From an uncultured Clostridia bacterium (GTDB taxonomy: Bacteria; Bacillota; Clostridia; Oscillospirales; Ruminococcaceae), in NCBI GenBank assembly GCA_947089135.1, contig CAMUJF010000026.1:1-28664 (forward strand): a stretch of 28,664 nucleotides of DNA, in the 5' to 3' direction. Both the position numbers and the translations under genes were made by a program. Each line of letters begins with the position of its first letter. The first letter of the stretch is position 1. Positions 6,243-13,144 of the stretch are shown piece by piece. The notes beneath the pieces were generated by a model that searched no databases, had not been told where the DNA came from, and was given only the letters and a program-made list of their open reading frames with translations.

Positions 6243-7631
6243 TTAATTTTTGCTTTTGATATACTCGTTCATGGCCTTTGCAGCAGTTTTGCCTGCACCC
6301 ATAGCAAGAATTACCGTAGCTGCACCGGTTACAGCGTCGCCGCCCGCATAAACACCTTCTCTTGAAGTAAGACCGTTCTCGTCGGCAACAAAGCAGCCCT
6401 TACGGTTAGTTTCCAGTCCCTTTGTGGTGTTTCTGATGAGCGGGTTAGGGGACGTGCCTATAGACATAACAACGCAGTCAACGTCCAGAACAAACTCAGA
6501 ACCTTTCTTCTCCACTGGACTTCTTCTTCCGCTTTCGTCCGGTTCACCTAATTCCATTTCGATACACTTCATTCCCGTAACAAGCTTGTGCTCGTCACCG
6601 AGAATTTCCACAGGATTGTTGAGAGTCTTGAAGATGATGCCCTCCTCCTTGGCGTGCTCGATCTCCTCGTTACGTGCGGGCATTTCCGCTTCGCCGCGGC
6701 GGTATACTATGTACACATTCTCGGCTCCGAGACGCTTAGCGCATCTTGCTGCGTCCATAGCAACGTTTCCTCCGCCTACCACAGCAACGTTTTTGGCGTG
6801 CTGGATAGGAGTGTCAGAATTTTCCGTGTAGGCTTTCATAAGATTTGTACGGGTCAGGAACTCGTTTGCCGAGTACACACCCTTGAGGTTCTCGCCCGGA
6901 ATACCCATAAATCTTGGCAAACCTGCACCCGAACCGATAAATATTGCTTCAAAGCCCTGCTCGAAAAGCTCGTCAACAGTAATTGTTCTTCCTATAACGG
7001 TATTGGTGTTTATAGTTACGCCCAACGCTTTAAGACCGTCAATTTCCTTCTGAACAATAGCCTTTGGCAGACGGAATTCGGGAATACCGTACACCAGAAC
7101 GCCTCCCGCAAGATGGAGAGCCTCAAATACAGTTACCTCATAGCCGAGGCGTGCAAGGTCTCCTGCGCAGGTAAGACCCGCAGGACCCGCTCCTATAACA
7201 GCCGCCTTGTGACCGTTGGGCTCAGGCTTTTTGACTTCGGCAGTGCTGTGCTCGTTGTGCCAGTCGGCAACAAAACGCTCCAGTCTGCCTATGCCGACAG
7301 GATCGCCTTTGATACCGCGGACGCACTTGCCCTCGCACTGAGTTTCCTGAGGACATACACGTCCGCAGACTGCGGGCAGAGAGCTTGACGTGCTTATGAT
7401 ATCGTAAGCTCCGTCAAAATCCTCGTCCTTAACTTTTTGGATAAATGCGGGAATATCAATATTTACGGGACAGCCGTTTACGCAGGGCTTGTTTTTGCAG
7501 TTAAGGCATCTGTTAGCCTCGTCTACCGCAGTCTCCTTTGAGTAGCCGAGAGCGACCTCTTTAAAGTTTTTATTGCGCACGTTAGGCTCCTGCGCGGGCA
7601 TTTCATTCTTTTTCAAAGACATATTAGGCAT
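6243..7631 (-). CDS. nfnB: NfnB-type NADPH oxidoreductase, large subunit (often annotated GltA/GltD-like)
   Basis: The product has 462 residues. The N-terminal ferredoxin-like domain has C42-x2-C45-x4-C50-x3-C54 and C89-x3-C93-x5-C99-x3-C103, which hold two [4Fe-4S] clusters. An FAD-binding motif AVIGAGPAGLTCA lies near residue 147, an NADPH-type Rossmann motif VAVVGGGNVAMDAA near 285, and the C-terminal flavin motif YAGGDAVTGAATVILAMGAG closes the protein. This architecture is shared by the glutamate synthase small subunit and NfnB. The gene starts one base after the stop of an NfnA-type gene and no glutamate synthase large subunit is nearby. The electron-bifurcating NADH-dependent ferredoxin:NADP+ oxidoreductase is therefore the better reading. 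It acts in the cytosol, linking NADPH with NADH and reduced ferredoxin. Confidence 0.87.
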   Translation of the reverse strand: MPNMSLKKNEMPAQEPNVRNKNFKEVALGYSKETAVDEANRCLNCKNKPCVNGCPVNIDIPAFIQKVKDEDFDGAYDIISTSSSLPAVCGRVCPQETQCEGKCVRGIKGDPVGIGRLERFVADWHNEHSTAEVKKPEPNGHKAAVIGAGPAGLTCAGDLARLGYEVTVFEALHLAGGVLVYGIPEFRLPKAIVQKEIDGLKALGVTINTNTVIGRTITVDELFEQGFEAIFIGSGAGLPRFMGIPGENLKGVYSANEFLTRTNLMKAYTENSDTPIQHAKNVAVVGGGNVAMDAARCAKRLGAENVYIVYRRGEAEMPARNEEIEHAKEEGIIFKTLNNPVEILGDEHKLVTGMKCIEMELGEPDESGRRSPVEKKGSEFVLDVDCVVMSIGTSPNPLIRNTTKGLETNRKGCFVADENGLTSREGVYAGGDAVTGAATVILAMGAGKTAAKAMNEYIKSKN

Positions 7632-7632
7632 T

Positions 7633-8472
7633 TTACTTTACCCCCTTAAAGAGATTGCAGACTTCCTCGTGCTTCTGACGCTCGAAGGATTTGTACATAG
7701 CGCTGCGCTCCATTGCTTCGTCGAAGTCAACGAGATGTCCGTCAAAGTCGGGACCGTCAACGCAGGCAAATTTGGTCTCGCCTCCGACGGTAAGACGGCA
7801 GCCGCCGCACATTCCCGTACCGTCTATCATGATCGGATTCATGGAAACAACGGTCTTTATGTCGTACTGCTTTGTCAGAGCGCAAACAAATTTCATCATT
7901 ATCAGCGGACCGATAGCAATTACCTCGTCGTACTTTTCGCCGCTCTCGATAAGCTGCTTCAAAGCGTCCGTAACAAGACCCTTTGTGCCGTGAGAACCGT
8001 CGTCGGTCATCATGCAGAGCTTATCGGAAGCCGCATTGAACTCGTCCTCAAGGATAACAAGGTCTTTATTTCTGAATCCGACAATTGAATGTACCTCGCA
8101 GCCGTTATTGTGAAGCTTCTTAGCGATAGGGTACGCAATAGCGCAGCCCACGCCGCCGCCAACGACTGCAACCTTTTTAAGTCCCTCCGTATGAGAGGGA
8201 ACGCCCAGAGGTCCCACAAAATCCTGAATGGATTCGCCCTCATTTTTTTGATTGAGCTTTTCGGTAGTAGCTCCCACTATCTGGAATATAATGGTTACCG
8301 TACCCTTTTCTCTGTCAAAATCCGCAACGGTAAGGGGGATACGTTCGCCGTTCTCATCAACTCTCAGGATTATGAACTGACCCGGTTCAGCCTTTTTGGC
8401 TACCATGGGAGCGTCTATATCCATAAGCGTGACTGTAGGATTAAGAACCTTTTTTCTGACAATTTTATACAT
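7633..8472 (-). CDS. nfnA: NfnA-type FAD/NAD-binding subunit (sulfide/dihydroorotate dehydrogenase-like)
   Basis: A 279-residue protein of the PyrK/ferredoxin-NADP-reductase fold. It has a flavin-binding barrel with IPLTVADFD, a nucleotide motif VAVVGGGVGCAIAYPIAKKL at about 101-120, and a C-terminal [2Fe-2S] site in which D217, C222, C225 and C237 (IDGTGMCGGC ... FACVDGP) match the unusual one-Asp-three-Cys ligation described for NfnA. Start ATG 8472 follows AAAGGAATGAG closely. It is the partner of the downstream gene (one base apart, so translation is coupled) and forms the heterodimer that balances NADH, NADPH and ferredoxin in anaerobes. The gene lies 78 bases after the SDR gene and probably shares its transcript. 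The alternative name SudB/gltA partner refers to the same family. Confidence 0.87.
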   Translation of the reverse strand: MYKIVRKKVLNPTVTLMDIDAPMVAKKAEPGQFIILRVDENGERIPLTVADFDREKGTVTIIFQIVGATTEKLNQKNEGESIQDFVGPLGVPSHTEGLKKVAVVGGGVGCAIAYPIAKKLHNNGCEVHSIVGFRNKDLVILEDEFNAASDKLCMMTDDGSHGTKGLVTDALKQLIESGEKYDEVIAIGPLIMMKFVCALTKQYDIKTVVSMNPIMIDGTGMCGGCRLTVGGETKFACVDGPDFDGHLVDFDEAMERSAMYKSFERQKHEEVCNLFKGVK

Positions 8473-8550
8473 TATCTCATTCCTTTGCTATTAGTTTATT
8501 AGATTCAAAAATCAAGAGAAAGCAGCTGCTTCGCTCATGTTCAGACGATT

Positions 8551-9351
8551 TTACGGTCTCAGACCCATACCGCCCTCGAGAGTAATGGTTTCACCGGTCA
8601 TATACTTGAAATCGGGAGAAGCAAGCTGTACGCATACTCTGCCTATTTCAAGCTCGGAGTTTCCGTAGTGACCCATGGGAGGCATATGTACGTTTGCTTT
8701 GAAAGCGTCGGGGTAAGCGTCCTGGAATTGTTCAAGCTGCGCTGTCCATGCAAGAGGACAAACTATGTTCACATTGATGCCGTCCTTGCCCCATTCTGTA
8801 GCCGCAACTCTTGTAAGACCGCGGATACCTTCCTTTGCGGCAGCGTAAGAACACTGACCGAAGTTTCCGAAAAGACCCGCTCCGGAAGCAAAGTTGATGA
8901 CCGAGCCTTTAGTCTCTTTAAGATAAGGATAGCAGGCTTTCATATAGTAAAATGTAGCGTAAAGTCCCGAGAACATAGCAAGGTTGAACTGCTCTGTGGT
9001 ATGCTCCGCAAGAGGAACTCCCGAAGCGGAAGCCTGCGCGTTATTTATGAGCACGTCGATATGTCCGAAAGTTTCAATGGTCTTGTCAATAACGTTTTTT
9101 ACTACAGCTTCGTTGTCGCTGCCGTCGCTTACGTCGGCCTGAACCGTCAGCACTTTAATGCCGTACAGTCTTTCAAGCTCTTCCTTGGCGTCCTCAAGTT
9201 TTTTCACGTTACGGCCCGTAATAACAAGATTCGCGCCCTCCTTGGCATAGGCGGTAGCAATACCGTAGCCGATAGAACCGCAGCTTCCGTCTTTAAGGAC
9301 AGCTCTTCCGGCTCCTGTGACGATCGCGGTTTTACCTGTGAGATGACCCAT
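8551..9351 (-). CDS. Short-chain dehydrogenase/reductase (SDR) with an extended glycine loop
   Basis: A 266-residue classical SDR: LINNAQ (103-106, normally NNAG), active-site S156, Y169 and K173 (INFASGAGLF ... CSYAAAKEG), and the C-terminal MTGETITLEGGMG. The cofactor motif is unusual. Instead of TGxxxGIG it reads TGAGRAVLKDGSCGSIGYG (12-30), an insertion of about 8 residues before the last glycines, reminiscent of FabI-type loops. The substrate is unknown. TGRN after the second strand suggests a preference for NADP(H), which would fit the downstream NADPH-balancing nfnAB genes. The start is ATG 9351, after AAAGGAATGG at a normal distance. It is the first gene of the operon and is driven by the perfect promoter at 9456-9484. 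Confidence 0.88.
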   Translation of the reverse strand: MGHLTGKTAIVTGAGRAVLKDGSCGSIGYGIATAYAKEGANLVITGRNVKKLEDAKEELERLYGIKVLTVQADVSDGSDNEAVVKNVIDKTIETFGHIDVLINNAQASASGVPLAEHTTEQFNLAMFSGLYATFYYMKACYPYLKETKGSVINFASGAGLFGNFGQCSYAAAKEGIRGLTRVAATEWGKDGINVNIVCPLAWTAQLEQFQDAYPDAFKANVHMPPMGHYGNSELEIGRVCVQLASPDFKYMTGETITLEGGMGLRP

Positions 9352-9455
9352 TTAATACCATTCCTTTCTATGCTTTAAGCAGGAAAGATTCCCGCAAAAT
9401 TTAACATTTTTGACAAAAAATCGGAGGCATACCCTCGTCAATTCATACAATGTAT

Positions 9456-9484
9456 ATTATAACTCTATTAAATGAGATTGTCAA
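9456..9484 (-). promoter_or_regulatory. Consensus promoter of the SDR-nfnAB operon
   Basis: On the minus strand TTGACA (9484-9479), 17 bases, TATAAT (9461-9456): both hexamers are perfect. The -35 box lies inside the last codons of the upstream gene. The leader is about 100 bases long and holds a weak stem GAGG/CCTC followed by CGATTTTTT (about 9440-9412), which may end the upstream transcript or attenuate. Confidence 0.85.
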
Positions 9485-10226
9485 GAGATAAACAATATAA
9501 AAAACTGTTTCCTTTTTTTCCGACTTTCCTGACTGCTCCGACAGCAGTCAGCACGTTCAGCATATAGGATGCATAGTTTCTCCCGACGCCGCTCAGATAA
9601 CCGAAATCCGCCGATGTGAACTCTTCGGGAAGCCCTTTCGGAATGAAATATTCCCAATCCCTCAGACATTCAATATGTATCTCGTCAACAAGCTCCAGCG
9701 GTATCCTGTCATACCTGACGTAGCCACGCCGCCTGCCGCGCTTCAAGCCCTCGGTCTCCGGAGGTCTGCGGTATTCCTCAACGTCCAGCATAACAATACA
9801 CAAACGAAAGTTTTCATGGTTCAGGAACTGTTTTATCTTGTAAAGTTCGGGAAAAACGTCCCACGGTCTGCCTTTTGCGGGAGATTTGCGCTTTCTTCCC
9901 TGCTCGCCTGTTTCCGGATCTATTGGGATTATCCATTTCTGTCTTGCTATAGGGTAAACCACCGTTACGCTGCTTACTGCCAAAAAGGCTTCGAGTTTTT
10001 TTCTCAGCCTTGCAAAATCTCCCGTTTGTATCTCAATAATGCCGTCCTCGCCGACAATGTCCGCCACAAAGCCGCCAACTTTGCTTTCATGGCTGTCCGC
10101 ATAGGGTTCAAAATAATTTTTAAGCACCGCGTGCACGGTCTTTTCGCTGTATGTACCTATTCCCGCACGGACGTGTTCTCCGCTCAGTACCTTGCTTCTC
10201 GCTTCATAAAATCTTTGCCTGTCCAT
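9468..10226 (-). CDS. Uncharacterised protein with nuclease-like N-terminus and winged-helix-like C-terminus
   Basis: A 252-residue soluble protein whose family I know only as hypothetical in Clostridia. The N-terminal half has E28 in a helix, then VADIVGEDGIIEIQTGDF, giving E28...D56...E65-x-Q67. This resembles the core of PD-(D/E)xK nucleases, with Gln in place of the usual Lys. The middle is basic (GRKRKSPAKGR at 110-120 and KRGRRRG near 165). The last 50 residues (EFTSADFGYLSGVGRNYASY onward, ending GNSFLYCLS) look like a winged helix. Together these suggest nucleic-acid binding or cleavage, as inference only. Start ATG 10226 is well supported by CCGGAGG 8 bases upstream and by its own promoter at 10249-10277. 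There are no phage or defence genes next to it. Confidence 0.75.
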   Translation of the reverse strand: MDRQRFYEARSKVLSGEHVRAGIGTYSEKTVHAVLKNYFEPYADSHESKVGGFVADIVGEDGIIEIQTGDFARLRKKLEAFLAVSSVTVVYPIARQKWIIPIDPETGEQGRKRKSPAKGRPWDVFPELYKIKQFLNHENFRLCIVMLDVEEYRRPPETEGLKRGRRRGYVRYDRIPLELVDEIHIECLRDWEYFIPKGLPEEFTSADFGYLSGVGRNYASYMLNVLTAVGAVRKVGKKGNSFLYCLSLDNLI

Positions 10227-10248
10227 CTGATTACCTCCGGTTTTTTAC

Positions 10249-10277
10249 ATTATATCACATTTTCCGTCTCCAATCAA
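10249..10277 (-). promoter_or_regulatory. Promoter of the nuclease-like gene
   Basis: Minus strand TTGATT (10277-10272), 17 bases, TATAAT (10254-10249). It starts right after the terminator of the preceding mini-gene, so the two genes are separately transcribed. Confidence 0.75.
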
Positions 10278-10313
10278 GAAAAAAAGCAGTCCCCGTCCGT
10301 ACGGAGACTGCTT
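10278..10313 (-). terminator. Terminator of the Asn/Gln-rich mini-gene
   Basis: Minus strand AAGCAGTC (10313-10306) pairs with GACTGCTT (10291-10284), with further pairing inside (CCGT/ACGG), and then runs into T residues (10285-10280). It lies about 20 bases after the stop codon at 10335. Confidence 0.88.
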
Positions 10314-10334
10314 CGGTCAAGAAAGAAACAAGAC

Positions 10335-10484
10335 TTACTTGTTATCCTGATTATTGTTGCGGCTGTTGTTCTGCTGGTTCTGGTTGCTGCGGTTGTTCTG
10401 CTGATTCTGGTTGTTCTGGTTATTCTGCTGGTTCTGATTGCTGCGGTTGTTCTGCTGGTTCTGGTTATTGTTCTGATTGCTCAT
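10335..10484 (-). CDS. 49-residue Asn/Gln-rich repeat mini-protein
   Basis: The frame from ATG 10484 to TAA at 10337-10335 encodes 49 residues, of which 24 are Asn and 15 Gln. The rest are Ser, Arg, and single Lys, Asp and Met. It starts MSNQNNNQNQQNN and repeats the block RSNQNQQNN twice with a period of 18 codons; the DNA shows this as two 33-bp copies (10371-10403 and 10425-10457) differing at one base. Support as a real gene: AAGGAG 10 bases before the ATG, a TATAAT (10544-10539) upstream, and a strong terminator 20 bases after the stop. There is no signal peptide or membrane segment. The sequence is prion-like in composition and predicted to be disordered. The function is unknown. It is divergent from malQ. 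I would not equate it with any named family. Confidence 0.82.
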   Translation of the reverse strand: MSNQNNNQNQQNNRSNQNQQNNQNNQNQQNNRSNQNQQNNSRNNNQDNK

Positions 10485-10509
10485 TTTTTTAGCTCTCCTT
10501 TTATTTTTT

Positions 10510-10534
10510 CTCCGTATATTTTAATTTTACGGAG
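10510..10534 (-). promoter_or_regulatory. Leader hairpin of the Asn/Gln-rich mini-gene
   Basis: CTCCGTA (10510-10516) and TACGGAG (10528-10534) form a 7-bp stem in the untranslated leader, about 10 bases before the ribosome binding site. On the minus strand it is followed by A residues, so it is not a terminator. The TATAAT at 10544-10539 is just upstream; no good -35 is visible (TTTCTT at the 17-base distance). Confidence 0.5.
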
Positions 10535-10552
10535 CCAAATTATACACAACGC

Positions 10553-10581
10553 TTGAAAATCAAGAAAACATGGTGTATAAT
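10553..10581 (+). promoter_or_regulatory. Promoter of malQ
   Basis: TTGAAA (10553-10558), 17 bases, TATAAT (10576-10581). The -35 lies in a small inverted repeat CTTGA-AAA-TCAAG (10552-10564) that also faces the divergent mini-gene promoter, so the two may share control. Confidence 0.78.
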
Positions 10582-10612
10582 GATATTAATTATTTGCAAA
10601 GGAATGATGTTT

Positions 10613-12145
10613 ATGCATAGCAGCGGAATTTTGCTTCATATTTCCAGTTTGCCCGGCAGATACGGCATAGGTACTCTCGGATTTCAGGCAAAAAAATTTG
10701 TGGATTTCCTTGTTAAAAGCGGTCAGGAATATTGGCAGATACTTCCTATCGGACCTACGGGCTTCGGCGATTCCCCATACCAAAGCTATTCGGCGTTTGC
10801 GGGGAATCCTCTGCTTATCGACCTGGACGCTCTCATTGCCGAGGGTCTGATAAGCGCGGACGACCACGACCTTCAGGTCATCGAAAAAAAGCGTGATTTT
10901 ATCGACTACGCCCAACTCGACAGCTTTAAACAGATAGTACTGAAAAAAGCCTGCACTTCATTTTTTGCAGTATCCGACAGTGAAAAGCTTCGCAGTTTTG
11001 AAAAATTCTGCGCCGACAACGCTTTCTGGCTGGAGGACTACGCTCTTTTCACCGCGCTGAAAAAGAACTTCCGCAATGTAATGTGGACGGAATGGGACGA
11101 CGATATACGCTTGCGCTTGCCCGAATCCATGAAGCGATACTCCGAAGAGCTTGCGGAGGAGGTAAAGTGCGTAAAATTCATTCAGTACAAATTTTTCGAG
11201 CAGTACTTTGAGCTTAAACGCTATGCTAATTCAAAGGGCGTGAAGCTGTACGGTGATATGCCCATTTACGTTTCCATGGACAGCGCGGACATCTGGTCGG
11301 CTCCTGAGCTTTTCATGCTGGACGTTAACAGACGTCCAACAAAGGTAGCGGGCTGTCCCCCCGACGATTTTGCGCCTACGGGACAGCTTTGGGGCAATCC
11401 CTTGTACGACTGGGACTATATGGAGCTGACAAACTACAAGTGGTGGATATCCCGCGTCAAATATTCCGGAGAACTTTTCGACCTGACCCGTATCGACCAT
11501 TTCCGAGGCTTTGAAAGCTTCTACGCAATACCATACGGAAACGAGACAGCGGAGATCGGAGAATGGCTGCCCGGGCCGTCTATGAAACTATTTAAAGCTA
11601 TAAAGTCCGCCCTTGGAAACGTTAAACTTGTAGCGGAGGACTTAGGCTTCCTTACCGCGGACGTGAGAAAAATGCTCAGGGAATCGGGATTTCCCGGAAT
11701 GAACGTGCTTGAATTTGCTTTCGGCGGAGAGGACAGCAGCTATCTTCCCCATAACTATGTGAAAAACAGCGTTACCTATATCGGAACTCACGACAACGAC
11801 ACCGCTCTTGGCTGGTACAACAGTGCGGATAAGTCCACCAGAAAGAACGCAAAAAAATATATGTCTCTTTCCAAAAAGGAAGGCGCAAACTGGGGTATGA
11901 TAAGAACTGCCTACGCAAGCGTTTCCGACCTTGCCGTGATCCAGATGCAGGACTTTTTGGGTCTCGGCTCGGAAGCAAGAATGAACATTCCCTCCACTAT
12001 CGGCAACGGCAACTGGGCTTGGCGGCTGAACGAGGACGACCTTACCGGAAAGTTGGCGGAAAAGATACTGAAATATACAAAGCGGTATTTCCGCGCTCCG
12101 GTCAGAAGAAAAGTAAAGGTCAGAGTAAAAGCAAAATCCAACTGA
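10613..12145 (+). CDS. malQ: 4-alpha-glucanotransferase (amylomaltase)
   Basis: A 510-residue GH77 enzyme that moves maltosyl and longer alpha-1,4-glucan units between maltodextrins or glycogen breakdown products in the cytosol. The start SGILLHISSLPGRYGIGTLG and QEYWQILPIGPTGFGDSPYQ are family hallmarks. The catalytic Asp is in TRIDHFRGFESFYAIP, the acid/base Glu in VAEDLGFLTADV, and the third carboxylate in YIGTHDNDTALGW. The length is normal for the family. I chose ATG 10613 because AAAGGA (10598-10603) lies 9 bases before it; the two ATG codons at 10604 and 10607 touch that site. It has its own promoter, and an HD-domain gene follows after 38 bases. The C-terminus is a basic tail (RRKVKVRVKAK). 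Confidence 0.95.
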   Translation: MHSSGILLHISSLPGRYGIGTLGFQAKKFVDFLVKSGQEYWQILPIGPTGFGDSPYQSYSAFAGNPLLIDLDALIAEGLISADDHDLQVIEKKRDFIDYAQLDSFKQIVLKKACTSFFAVSDSEKLRSFEKFCADNAFWLEDYALFTALKKNFRNVMWTEWDDDIRLRLPESMKRYSEELAEEVKCVKFIQYKFFEQYFELKRYANSKGVKLYGDMPIYVSMDSADIWSAPELFMLDVNRRPTKVAGCPPDDFAPTGQLWGNPLYDWDYMELTNYKWWISRVKYSGELFDLTRIDHFRGFESFYAIPYGNETAEIGEWLPGPSMKLFKAIKSALGNVKLVAEDLGFLTADVRKMLRESGFPGMNVLEFAFGGEDSSYLPHNYVKNSVTYIGTHDNDTALGWYNSADKSTRKNAKKYMSLSKKEGANWGMIRTAYASVSDLAVIQMQDFLGLGSEARMNIPSTIGNGNWAWRLNEDDLTGKLAEKILKYTKRYFRAPVRRKVKVRVKAKSN

Positions 12146-12183
12146 AATAATGAACCGGAACTGTCAGAAAGGAACTTTTGCAG

Positions 12184-12852
12184 ATGAGCAGCATTGTGAC
12201 ATACGAGTATATCTGCCGTAATCCCGACATACGCACATATATAAAAAACGCCGACGCCGCAGTTGAGGCGCAGGGTTATACGGAGCACTCCTTTGCCCAT
12301 GTCGAAAAATCCGCGGCTACGGTGGAAATGATACTGTCAACGCTGAATTATCCCTCCCGCACCATTGAATTGGGAAAAATCGCCGCCTATCTTCACGATA
12401 TCGGGAATGTTGTGAACCGTATCGACCACGCCCAAAGCGGCGCGGTAATGGCTTTCCGTCTGTTGGACAATCTGAATATGCCCGCTGAGGAAATATGCGC
12501 GATAATATCGGCAATCGGAAACCATGACGAGTCCACTGCACAGCCGCTGAACGCAGTCTCCGCTGCGCTTATCATCGCCGACAAGACCGACGTGCGCCGA
12601 AGCCGCGTGAGGAATGCCGACATGAAAAGCTTCGATATCCACGACCGCGTAAATTACGCCGTGGAAAGGTCAGACCTGTTTTTCGGAGCGGACAAAACCT
12701 CGCTGATACTTGAGCTGGAAATAGACACGAACATCGCTTCGGTAATGGAATATTTCGAGATATTCCTCCAGAGAATGATGCTGTGCAAACGCTCGGCAGA
12801 GTTTCTCGGCGTAAAATTTCGTCTGCGAATAAACGGAGGAGAGATAATTTAA
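12184..12852 (+). CDS. HD-domain phosphohydrolase
   Basis: A 222-residue soluble protein with the HD metal-site order: H39 in HSFAHVEKS, H71-D72 in LHDIG, H82, H114-D115 in IGNHDES, and D133 in IIADKTD. HD enzymes act as nucleotidases or phosphodiesterases on nucleotides or signalling nucleotides; no substrate can be read from this sequence. ATG 12184 is preferred, with AAAGGA (12168-12173) 10 bases before it. It follows malQ by 38 bases without a terminator and is followed by one at 12927-12955, so the two genes probably form a transcript. A functional link with malQ is not obvious. Confidence 0.82.
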   Translation: MSSIVTYEYICRNPDIRTYIKNADAAVEAQGYTEHSFAHVEKSAATVEMILSTLNYPSRTIELGKIAAYLHDIGNVVNRIDHAQSGAVMAFRLLDNLNMPAEEICAIISAIGNHDESTAQPLNAVSAALIIADKTDVRRSRVRNADMKSFDIHDRVNYAVERSDLFFGADKTSLILELEIDTNIASVMEYFEIFLQRMMLCKRSAEFLGVKFRLRINGGEII

Positions 12853-12926
12853 AGTATCCTGAGAATTTCAGCGCTATAAGTTTGTACAGCCGTATCGTGA
12901 ACATTTTCCCATTACGGAGAATGCGT

Positions 12927-12955
12927 TCCCATTATGGCGGAGATAATGGGATTTT
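12927..12955 (+). terminator. Terminator of the malQ-HD transcript
   Basis: TCCCATTAT (12927-12935) and ATAATGGGA (12943-12951) form a 9-bp stem with a 7-base loop, followed by TTTT and a second T-rich stretch. A partial extra copy of the left arm (TTCCCATTACGGAGA) lies just upstream at about 12906-12920. The rest of 12853-13144 has no convincing gene. Confidence 0.7.
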
Positions 12956-13144
12956 AATTCCTTTTCAATCTTTTTTGTACAGAAGCAATAACATTTGCCT
13001 TTACGGCGAATCGGCATTACCTGTATCTTCCTCAAAATGAAAGCATATAATGAAACAGCGGGTATTTCCGCATTCATTAACCACATTGCAGACAAGGAGG
13101 ATCGCGCGCTGCCCCGATGTGGGACTGCGTGCGTACAGAATATT

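Noticed and set aside
6016..6246. Frame starting at TTG 6016 after GGAGGA (5999-6004), beginning EYQIVTL
   Set aside because: The start recalls AraC-effector-type proteins, but the similarity ends after a few residues and the frame then runs through the operon terminator hairpin and a T-rich repeat. At most a remnant.
6243..7631. Glutamate synthase small subunit
   Set aside because: Same domain layout, but no large subunit gene is adjacent and an NfnA-type partner is coupled one base away.
10371..10457. Repeated 33-bp units considered as a CRISPR-like array
   Set aside because: Only two copies at a 54-base period in frame with codons; they are the internal repeats of the Asn/Gln-rich protein. 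No cas genes are present.
9675..10556. Long plus-strand frame with Val/Leu-rich repeats
   Set aside because: It is the shadow of the nuclease-like gene and of the Asn/Gln-rich mini-gene on the other strand, where start, stop, ribosome binding site and terminator signals are all in place.
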